Of a stretch of 5,656 nt of DNA, positions 1-5,656 are shown piece by piece. The notes under the pieces are model-generated. The model searched no databases and was not told the DNA's origin. It worked only from the letters and a program-made list of their open reading frames with translations. The stretch is from an uncultured Fibrobacterota bacterium (GTDB lineage: Bacteria > Fibrobacterota > Chitinivibrionia > Chitinivibrionales > Chitinispirillaceae): positions 1 through 5,656 of the forward strand of contig CAISVC010000203.1 in NCBI GenBank assembly GCA_903888815.1, written 5' to 3'. How positions within the stretch are numbered: position 1 is the first letter of the stretch; every line of letters begins with the position of its first letter. A program made the position numbers and the translations under genes.

Positions 1-2561
1 CCCTGGTCACGACCGCGATAGATCGCGTGCGTTTTACCCGCTGCATCGAATACCCGCAGCGTATACGTCCCCGGGCACGCAACGGAAAAGACGATCTGTC
101 CGTTATTTTGTGTCAATCCAAGCGCTTTCGCCGTTACAGCCCCGTGGTCTGATAAGCCTCTCACCGCGGTCGGCGTCAGCAATGCCACGAACTGCCACGT
201 CCCCGGAGCGACGTTGAATTTGATGTACTGGCTGTCCACGCCCGCTCCACTGACGCCCGTACGGGCTATGAACGTCCCTTGATTCCACACGGCATTACCG
301 TTAGCGGTGACCGAAAGCCATGCGCGTTTCCGGGGAATTCCGACCTGCGCCTGCGTGCCTGTCGGCGAAACAAGCTGCATGGTGAATCTGTCAGACTTCA
401 AAGAATCGATCGTTGATATCGTCCCCCAGTTCGAGGGAACGGAAACGGAAACCGCAGTGAGCTGACCCAGCATAGGCATCACTTGATAGGACGAGAATCC
501 CGCCGCGGTCGGCTTGATACCGGCGACATAGGCGCCCAGCAGATAGCACGCACTGGCCGCCCACGCATGGTTGTTGGTTTGGATGGTTCCCATCCGCTCC
601 CACATGGTCATGGACCAGGAATCGATGTCTGGCTGGTAATAGCTCAGCATCCGCGTCAGCGCAGCGCTGTCTTTTCCCATGACGAACATGGCGTCTTCGA
701 TGTACCGCTCCTGATACGGGCTCGCGTTCTGTTGTGTGTTGAGTCTGTTCAGGACGCCTACCCGCTTGGCGCTGTCCGTCACTCCCGCAAGAACCGCCCA
801 CGCGTTAGACCGGTCGTCTATCATCGTCGATTGCGTGCCGTTCAGGCGGTGGAACACGTAGGCGTTGGAAGCCGCGTTCCAGAAATACGTGTTGAAATTG
901 TTCCTTACCGAAGTCTGATATCCATTATACGTGGTCACGTCTGCCGTACTACCGTAAACCGACGCCATGACCTTTGCCGCGTCCATGAGCCGTACAAACA
1001 GGCCGTTCACGACCGTGTTCGCGCTGCCTGTCTGGATATCGAGGTTGCTTCCCCAGTCGATCCAGTTCCACGGCCCGTTCTGCAGGATCACCATCCCGCT
1101 GCCGTCCCGCGTGGTCGCCACGTAATTCTTGATATAGGTCGCAACTTTCGGATAGAGCTCCCGGACAAACGCGCTGTCGCCCGTGAAAAGGAAGTAGTCG
1201 TACAGGCTCATGACCGCGGCAAGGTTCTGGTCCGGAAGGTGAAAATCGGTACCCGGCGCCGTAGTGTACAGCGAGTAGTCCGTCTTCTGCGTGTTCATCA
1301 GCTCCCGAAAACCTTTTTTCGCTAAAAGCGATGCCTTGGCGTCGTAGAGGTAGAACGAGTACAGTATCTGCTCCGAAACATCGCCCCACCACTGTCCGCG
1401 TTCACGGTCCGGGCAGTCGTAAAACTGGTCGCGCATGCACACGTACGAAGTGTTACGGCACTTCGTCCACAGCGTATTCAGCCGTGTATTATTACAGCTG
1501 AAACTGCCGATATAATCCACGTCGTAACCCGACTGCTGAAATCTCAGGTCCGTGATCGTCACCGTCCCTGTGACATTAGTAAACGCGTATTCCACGTAAT
1601 GGTTGCTCCACGGCTCCCCGCTCGGGTTCTGCCACTGGAACGTGGTATACTCCTGCGTGCCGGACGACGTCACGTAGTTCTCGGTATACCATTCATTCAT
1701 CCGTATCGCAATGTTCACTCCTGCGGGAGCGGTAATCCTCAGATACGCTCTCCCCTGAACATTGATACCAACCGAGCCCGTTATCGTCCTGTTGGTTGTT
1801 ATGGAGGTTGGAATGCTCGACTGGTTCTGATACAAGATCGGAGTGAATACCTTGTTCATCGGAATCGTCCGGTGAACAAGCGTGTTCCATGGGGTCGTCG
1901 GCGGTACCCCCTTCTGCGTTGCGGCTACCCATGACGCACTTTCGGTGAACGACAGCGAAGTCCAGTCTCCGGGACTGTTCCGCGCATCATAGATAACCGG
2001 GTACTCTATCCACTTCCAGGCGCTCCACTGTTGCTGCTGGGCTGTTCTGGTGAATGAGGGGTGCACCAGCACTTTCCACGTGTTATCCGACACGATCGTC
2101 GCAGGGGTCGCTCCGGTAAGACGGGACTCGAACACCACGCCGCCCCGGGCGACCATCCTCTGCGAATACCCGTTGGTGCCGCCCTTGTACCACACGAGCG
2201 CCGCGATGATGTTGTCGCCCGCAACAAGATAGGGAGCCAGGTCTACGGAATCGTAATACGTGTTGGTCAGATTAGGCCTCATGTCCAGCCCCCCGCCGGG
2301 AACCACAAGCTGGCCGTTGACATACAGCCAGTAATTGTTCTCCGCTGCGATGCGGGTCGGCGCCGTTGCCGGCTTCGCCGAAAGCGTCACCTTTTTCCGC
2401 ATGCACATCCACGTGTTGGTCGGGCCGTCCGCGCTCTGCCAGATCCAGTTGGCAGTCCATGTCTGCGCGCTCGCGACGGATAACAAGACGAGAGACAGCA
2501 TAATGCTCCGGATCGATAGTGCAGGAAAAGGCGAAAACGATAACGGCATTTGTTCGCGCAT
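1..2561 (-). CDS. Secreted GH78 family alpha-L-rhamnosidase, 3' end cut by window edge
   Basis: Predicted to hydrolyse terminal alpha-L-rhamnose from glycans by the inverting GH78 mechanism, outside the cytoplasm. The frame is open for 853 codons with no stop and runs off the left edge. Residues 1-32 form a signal peptide with a hydrophobic core (IMLSLVLLSVASA) and a likely cut after ASA. An N-terminal beta-sandwich begins at the WTANWIW motif (about 35-180). Further beta domains follow (about 245-365), then an (alpha/alpha)6 barrel (about 366-690), a C-terminal beta-sandwich (about 690-790) and a tail containing YTLRVFDAAGK, which resembles a T9SS-type sorting domain. The GH78 signature DCPDRERGQWWGD spans 382-394. 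D382, E387 and D394 match the acidic residues described for Bacillus RhaB, and E655 in TMWERM, followed by HAW at 665-667, matches the fourth in position and spacing. WNWIDW at 498-503 also fits the barrel. The start at 2561 is chosen for its strong GGAGG. The gene lies 49 bp downstream of the GH2 gene, probably in one transcript. Exact linkage specificity is unknown. Confidence 0.9.
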   Translation of the reverse strand, partial: MREQMPLSFSPFPALSIRSIMLSLVLLSVASAQTWTANWIWQSADGPTNTWMCMRKKVTLSAKPATAPTRIAAENNYWLYVNGQLVVPGGGLDMRPNLTNTYYDSVDLAPYLVAGDNIIAALVWYKGGTNGYSQRMVARGGVVFESRLTGATPATIVSDNTWKVLVHPSFTRTAQQQQWSAWKWIEYPVIYDARNSPGDWTSLSFTESASWVAATQKGVPPTTPWNTLVHRTIPMNKVFTPILYQNQSSIPTSITTNRTITGSVGINVQGRAYLRITAPAGVNIAIRMNEWYTENYVTSSGTQEYTTFQWQNPSGEPWSNHYVEYAFTNVTGTVTITDLRFQQSGYDVDYIGSFSCNNTRLNTLWTKCRNTSYVCMRDQFYDCPDRERGQWWGDVSEQILYSFYLYDAKASLLAKKGFRELMNTQKTDYSLYTTAPGTDFHLPDQNLAAVMSLYDYFLFTGDSAFVRELYPKVATYIKNYVATTRDGSGMVILQNGPWNWIDWGSNLDIQTGSANTVVNGLFVRLMDAAKVMASVYGSTADVTTYNGYQTSVRNNFNTYFWNAASNAYVFHRLNGTQSTMIDDRSNAWAVLAGVTDSAKRVGVLNRLNTQQNASPYQERYIEDAMFVMGKDSAALTRMLSYYQPDIDSWSMTMWERMGTIQTNNHAWAASACYLLGAYVAGIKPTAAGFSSYQVMPMLGQLTAVSVSVPSNWGTISTIDSLKSDRFTMQLVSPTGTQAQVGIPRKRAWLSVTANGNAVWNQGTFIARTGVSGAGVDSQYIKFNVAPGTWQFVALLTPTAVRGLSDHGAVTAKALGLTQNNGQIVFSVACPGTYTLRVFDAAGKTHAIYRGRDQ

Positions 2562-2569
2562 AATTAATT

Positions 2570-2574
2570 CCTCC
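2570..2574 (-). promoter_or_regulatory. Ribosome-binding site of the GH78 gene
   Basis: On the minus strand a perfect GGAGG (within AAGGAGGAATT) sits 8 nt before the ATG at 2561. This favours that ATG over the in-frame ATG four codons later at 2549, whose distance from the motif would be about 20 nt. A dedicated strong site in the 49-bp gap fits independent initiation on a shared mRNA. Confidence 0.8.
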
Positions 2575-2610
2575 TTCGTCTTTCAATGGCAGGCAAACTG
2601 CACGTGGTAC

Positions 2611-5250
2611 TTATTCCGGCACCGTGTTGATATGCACTATATGGATCCCGCTTGCCGTTGCAATATCCTTCCCGAGCGCTATCACTTTCTGCCTCATTGC
2701 TTTTTTGTAAATCATTTTGCCCGACAGATCATATACCGCAACCATTATCGATTTTCCCTGAAACGGTCCGGGGACGATAAACCGGTTTCCCATCATGGCA
2801 AAAATTTCGGTTTTCGGCACTATCGCGGCCGTTTTCGCAGCACCGGGATAACCATCGAAAATACCGGTTGTGGGAGATACCACGATATCGGCCGAAACGG
2901 TACATAAACCCGCCGAAGTCGCCGTCACTCTCATTGAACCCGGCGTCAGACCCGCCTTTGCAAGAATAATACACGCACCTGATTGCGCCGCAATCGGATT
3001 ATTACCCACCAAGCTTCCTCCAGCAGTACCTGAAATGGTAAAGGATATCGAATTAGCCGTATACGGCACGTAGGTACCGCTGGCATCTATGATCCACGCT
3101 TCGACCCTGGAGAAATCGCCGCCGTTGGCCTGGATAACCGGAGGGTCGGCAACAAGCCTGATGCACGCCGCAGCACCCGGCGTCCGGGCCGTATCGCGTA
3201 CGACGATACGTCCGCCCTGAAAACCTTCAGCAGTCAACATGCCGGTCTGGAACGCAACATTGAAAAAAGTTGACGGATGATGTGCCAGCCCGGCAATCGT
3301 CACGTCCGGCGGCTTCGATGCGACATAGGTGCCGTTTCTATAGAGCCGCACCGAATCGCAGTTGTGATAAACATCCCGATTTACCGGGGAAGCGGAGCGG
3401 TACCAGTTGGTGATCTTCATGACGGGATGCACCGTGCCGTTATAGTTATCAGCCGCACTCTGGCTTTTATAAACCCAGTAGCCGAATTTGGGAATGTGCA
3501 TGAGATCCATCACCCCATGGTACCGGATGCTGCCTCCCGTGTAATAGTCAAACATGCACCACCCCATGCCGCCAAGTATCCATGTCCCTTTGGCGCGCGC
3601 TTCCCCCGTCATCTGGGCGTGGAGCCAGCCATGGTAAAGAAGGTCTGACTCGGTATTGGTCTCGCGACGCGAATATTGCTCGGCAGTATGTCCCGTATGT
3701 TCGGTGTTTATATACCCGTAGCAGTTCGGATCAGGATTGGAAGCGGGAATGCTCCCTGGCGTGAACTGATTGTCTCCGTAAACGTCATAAATATTATTGC
3801 CTGCGCCCGTGGGGTGCTGCCAACCGGCGCGTGCGACGGAAGTCATGCGCGATGAATCTTCCTTGTGACACGTATCATTAAGCGGCCGTTCAATCGTCGG
3901 GTCAGAAACCGCTTCATTGATGCCCGGCCCCCATATGGCGACACAGGGATGGTTCCTCGCGGTGCGTACCGTTGACTTCAACACATCAAAATGCCGTGCC
4001 CTCCACGTGGCATTCGTGCTGGGGGTCGCCGGGTTATCGCAGCAATGCCAGCCCGGTATTTCAACCCACAGGAATATACCGAGGCTGTCACAGGCATTCA
4101 TGAACTCATCATCCTGCAGATAGTGCGAACACCGCGCGATGTTGCATGAAACGTCCTTGAGCATTTCCGCATCGCGGCGCTGCTGAATATTGGGTACTGC
4201 GTGCCCCACAAAAGGCCAGGTCTGGTGACGGTTAAGACCCAGCAGTTTGATGTAGGTGCCATTGACAAATGCTCCGGTTGTCCTGGTAAATTGAAGTTGC
4301 CTTATGCCAATCCTTGTCTTATAATAGTCAACCACCGCGGTACCGTTATACACCACCGTGTGGACCGTATATCGGTAAGGCGCCCACGGATACCAGAGGA
4401 CCGGATTTGCAACGGTAATGGTTTGAGCGAAACGCGATACGCTGTTGGCGGCAACAGCCTGCGAAGCGCTCGTGCCGGTCTGTATGATCTCATTTGTCGC
4501 ATCGGCAATTGTCGTGGCGACATAACAGGTCGCGCTTGATGCGCCCGCATTCCTGACCCATGTGCGTACGGTTACGTTTGCTGAACCGGCGGAAACATTG
4601 GCGAATGTTATGAAATGCCCCCCCTGATTGGCCCAGCTGTTCGCCCAGTCATGTACCGCTTCGGGAACAAAAACCGGGTCAGTCGCGATAATCCATACAT
4701 CGCGATAGATACCGCCGTACATTTCAAAATCAATGCTGCCCCCGCCGGGTTTTTCCGGCGGAACCAGATTTTGATAACTATTGTCAAGCCTCACCGCAAT
4801 AACATTATCAGCACCTCCGATAGCGCAATATGAAGTAATGTCATAGCAGAATGGGTCGAAACCGCCGTAATGGGTCGCGAGTGCCGTGCCGTTGATATAT
4901 ACCTGAGCAACGGTCATGGCTCCTTCAAAGTAAATCGTTATCCGTTTGCCCGAGTAGGATGCATCAAGCGTGAAATGCTTGCGATACCAGCCGATGCCCC
5001 GGTAGTACGTGCCCCCGGTGATCGAAACATTCTGAAAATTATGCGGCAGATGCACCGTGCTCCAGGCCGCGTCATTAAAACCCGTCGCCTGCGCGCCGGA
5101 AACATCAGCCATAGTAAACTTCCATGTCTGATTGATATTGAGTTTTACCCTTGCCGTCTGCGGCGGCTGAAACGGCACGGCCATGGCTGAAACCGCAAAA
5201 ATCGTCTGCAACAGGGCAAGAGAAACGATACCTGCATGCACCTTACGCAT
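2611..5250 (-). CDS. Secreted glycoside hydrolase family 2, beta-galactosidase-like, with sorting-like tail
   Basis: Predicted retaining exo-acting glycosidase, most like the GH2 beta-galactosidases that carry DUF4982; other GH2 specificities are possible. It is complete at 879 residues. Residues 1-24 are a signal peptide (cut after AMA). A sugar-binding jelly roll spans about 32-195 (VHLPHNF, GIGWYRKHF, YGGIYRDVW), an Ig-like domain about 196-315, and the TIM barrel about 320-605. The barrel holds GLNRHQTWPFVGH (338-350), WVEIPGW (395-401), the acid/base E446 in GINEAV, and the probable nucleophile E517 in NTEHTGH. YHGVMDLMHIPKFGYWVYKSQ-type sequence closes the barrel. A DUF4982-like module (NCDSVRLYRNG, 630-640) and a second Ig-like module (about 697-792) follow. 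Residues about 806-879 (VAVYDLSGKMIYKK, then SGIHIVHI) resemble a T9SS-type sorting domain, implying cell-surface or extracellular placement. The start is supported by GGAGG 6 nt upstream. Sixteen cysteines lie in the mature chain. It is the first gene of the apparent GH2-GH78 pair. Family assignment is firm; substrate is not. Confidence 0.93.
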   Translation of the reverse strand: MRKVHAGIVSLALLQTIFAVSAMAVPFQPPQTARVKLNINQTWKFTMADVSGAQATGFNDAAWSTVHLPHNFQNVSITGGTYYRGIGWYRKHFTLDASYSGKRITIYFEGAMTVAQVYINGTALATHYGGFDPFCYDITSYCAIGGADNVIAVRLDNSYQNLVPPEKPGGGSIDFEMYGGIYRDVWIIATDPVFVPEAVHDWANSWANQGGHFITFANVSAGSANVTVRTWVRNAGASSATCYVATTIADATNEIIQTGTSASQAVAANSVSRFAQTITVANPVLWYPWAPYRYTVHTVVYNGTAVVDYYKTRIGIRQLQFTRTTGAFVNGTYIKLLGLNRHQTWPFVGHAVPNIQQRRDAEMLKDVSCNIARCSHYLQDDEFMNACDSLGIFLWVEIPGWHCCDNPATPSTNATWRARHFDVLKSTVRTARNHPCVAIWGPGINEAVSDPTIERPLNDTCHKEDSSRMTSVARAGWQHPTGAGNNIYDVYGDNQFTPGSIPASNPDPNCYGYINTEHTGHTAEQYSRRETNTESDLLYHGWLHAQMTGEARAKGTWILGGMGWCMFDYYTGGSIRYHGVMDLMHIPKFGYWVYKSQSAADNYNGTVHPVMKITNWYRSASPVNRDVYHNCDSVRLYRNGTYVASKPPDVTIAGLAHHPSTFFNVAFQTGMLTAEGFQGGRIVVRDTARTPGAAACIRLVADPPVIQANGGDFSRVEAWIIDASGTYVPYTANSISFTISGTAGGSLVGNNPIAAQSGACIILAKAGLTPGSMRVTATSAGLCTVSADIVVSPTTGIFDGYPGAAKTAAIVPKTEIFAMMGNRFIVPGPFQGKSIMVAVYDLSGKMIYKKAMRQKVIALGKDIATASGIHIVHINTVPE

Positions 5251-5256
5251 AAGGCT

Positions 5257-5261
5257 CCTCC
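5257..5261 (-). promoter_or_regulatory. Ribosome-binding site of the GH2 gene
   Basis: A minus-strand GGAGG (within ATGGAGGAGCC) lies 6 nt before the ATG at 5250. It fixes the start directly ahead of the MRK-type signal peptide. Confidence 0.8.
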
Positions 5262-5276
5262 ATTGATAATTTCAGC

Positions 5277-5306
5277 ATGATTGCACGTTATCAGGAATTC
5301 TGTAAA
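5277..5306 (-). promoter_or_regulatory. Candidate sigma-70-like promoter for the GH2-GH78 pair
   Basis: Reading the minus strand, TTTACA (5306-5301, five of six to the -35 consensus) is followed after 18 nt by AATCAT (5282-5277, four of six to the -10 consensus). The -10 is directly preceded by TGC, giving an extended -10 TGN. Initiation would fall near 5270, leaving a leader of about 20 nt that contains the GGAGG. This is consensus matching by eye only, and Bacteroidota-type promoters would look different. Confidence 0.3.
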
Positions 5307-5359
5307 CAATAGACAAGAACCTGCTACCACGCCCGGATTAACTCAATTGCACCTTTCCT

Positions 5360-5373
5360 GTTCCGGTCGGAAC
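5360..5373. repeat. Perfect 6-2-6 inverted repeat, possible operator
   Basis: GTTCCG, two bases (GT), then CGGAAC form a perfect palindrome of 14 bp in the region upstream of the GH2 gene. A third copy of the CGGAAC hexamer occurs at 5422-5427. The palindrome lies about 54 bp upstream of the candidate -35, a position that would suit an activator site. The same arms could form a small RNA hairpin, but its 2-nt loop is too tight unless the arms shorten to 5 bp, and no T run follows on the minus strand, so a terminator is unlikely. Confidence 0.35.
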
Positions 5374-5472
5374 CACTGAAAAAAAGTGAAGCTCCCGCCC
5401 CTTTCCAGAAGTGATAACTGCCGGAACCGATCCCGCCCCGCTATCCGCTTGAACTGCTCGTGCAGCACACTA

Positions 5473-5656
5473 TTACCACGTCGATATCGCCCTGAGCGCC
5501 CAGTACCAGTGTTTGGTCGTCGTAAGCGCTTCATCATAGTCACGACCGGTAAAACTGTTTGACATTGTCCTCAGATGATCGCGCGCGGCCTGGCCGACTA
5601 TTGCGAAATGCTTGCCGATGGATCTTTTAAAATAGACCGACCATTTCCAACTGTCA
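5473..5656 (-). CDS. C-terminal fragment of an unrecognised, possibly outer-membrane, protein
   Basis: A minus-strand frame enters from the right edge with its first full codon at 5655. It reads 60 residues, beginning DSWKWSVYFKRSIGKHF and ending KHWYWALRAISTW, then a tandem stop TAA TAG (the TAG at 5472-5470). I do not recognise the family. The fragment is rich in aromatic residues. Its last stretch alternates mostly non-polar side chains (W50, W52, L54, A56, S58, W60) and ends in an aromatic residue, as the last strand of outer-membrane beta-barrels usually does. That role is inference from 60 residues. The codons read as real protein and the frame ends cleanly. It lies 222 bp upstream of the GH2 gene on the same strand with no clear terminator between, so partial read-through is possible. 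Confidence 0.6.
   Translation of the reverse strand, partial: DSWKWSVYFKRSIGKHFAIVGQAARDHLRTMSNSFTGRDYDEALTTTKHWYWALRAISTW

Noticed and set aside
483..1325. Plus-strand open frame of 280 codons
   Set aside because: It lies antisense within the GH78 gene and shares its codon boundaries. Its product is arginine-, histidine- and valine-rich, with no domain or convincing ribosome-binding site, while the opposite strand has clear GH78 motifs. It is a shadow.
2562..2610. Small GCAG/CTGC hairpin in the gap between the GH2 and GH78 genes as a terminator or attenuator
   Set aside because: The stem is 4 bp with no following T run, and a strong ribosome-binding site comes directly after it. Chance pairing is more likely.
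2335..2907. Plus-strand open frame of 190 codons spanning the GH2-GH78 junction
   Set aside because: It runs antisense across the end of one real gene, the gap and the start of the other. No family features are visible and it would overlap both genes.
5374..5388. CACT-7 nt-AGTG inverted repeat over a run of seven T on the minus strand, as a terminator for the right-edge gene
   Set aside because: The stem is only 4 bp and the T run is in the loop rather than after the stem, so it does not fit an intrinsic terminator.
5343..5543. Minus-strand open frame of 66 codons upstream of the GH2 gene
   Set aside because: It overlaps the end of the right-edge gene in another frame and then runs through the promoter region. 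It is arginine/glycine-rich with no recognisable domain and no good ribosome-binding site.
1..5656. RNA genes, insertion sequences, CRISPR arrays, phage or defence genes
   Set aside because: Reading both strands showed no tandem direct repeats with spacers, terminal inverted repeats, transposase-like motifs or tRNA-like cloverleaf. Nearly all of the window is accounted for by the three coding regions.

Overview
The window reads as part of a carbohydrate-degradation locus from a Gram-negative bacterium. All three supported genes lie on the minus strand, so the biological order runs from right to left. The organism is inferred, not proven. Two enzymes have signal peptides, the complete one ends in a tail resembling type IX secretion (T9SS) sorting domains, and the right-edge gene ends like an outer-membrane protein. 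The tail style reminds me of Fibrobacterota/Chitinispirillia, but Bacteroidota, Ignavibacteria or other T9SS-bearing phyla cannot be excluded.

Layout in transcription order: (1) 5656-5473, the last 60 codons of a gene entering from the right edge, family not recognised, ending in an aromatic residue like an outer-membrane beta-barrel. (2) 5472-5251, a 222-bp intergenic region with a perfect 6-2-6 inverted repeat, a plausible extended -10 promoter and a strong ribosome-binding site. (3) 5250-2611, a complete 879-residue secreted glycoside hydrolase family 2 enzyme (beta-galactosidase-like, with DUF4982-like and Ig-like C-terminal modules and the sorting-like tail). (4) 2610-2562, a 49-bp gap with a strong ribosome-binding site. 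(5) 2561 to the left edge, 853 codons of a secreted family 78 alpha-L-rhamnosidase, open throughout, whose 3' end lies outside the window.

The GH2 and GH78 genes look like a two-gene operon. Together they would remove terminal beta-linked sugars (probably galactose) and alpha-L-rhamnose from a complex glycan such as rhamnogalacturonan side chains, arabinogalactan or a rhamnose-containing exopolysaccharide. The substrate is inference. I found no RNA gene, mobile element, CRISPR array or clear terminator. Nothing here demonstrates a wholly new system. The points most worth following are the paired enzymes with sorting-like tails, the unidentified upstream gene and the inverted repeat in the promoter region.
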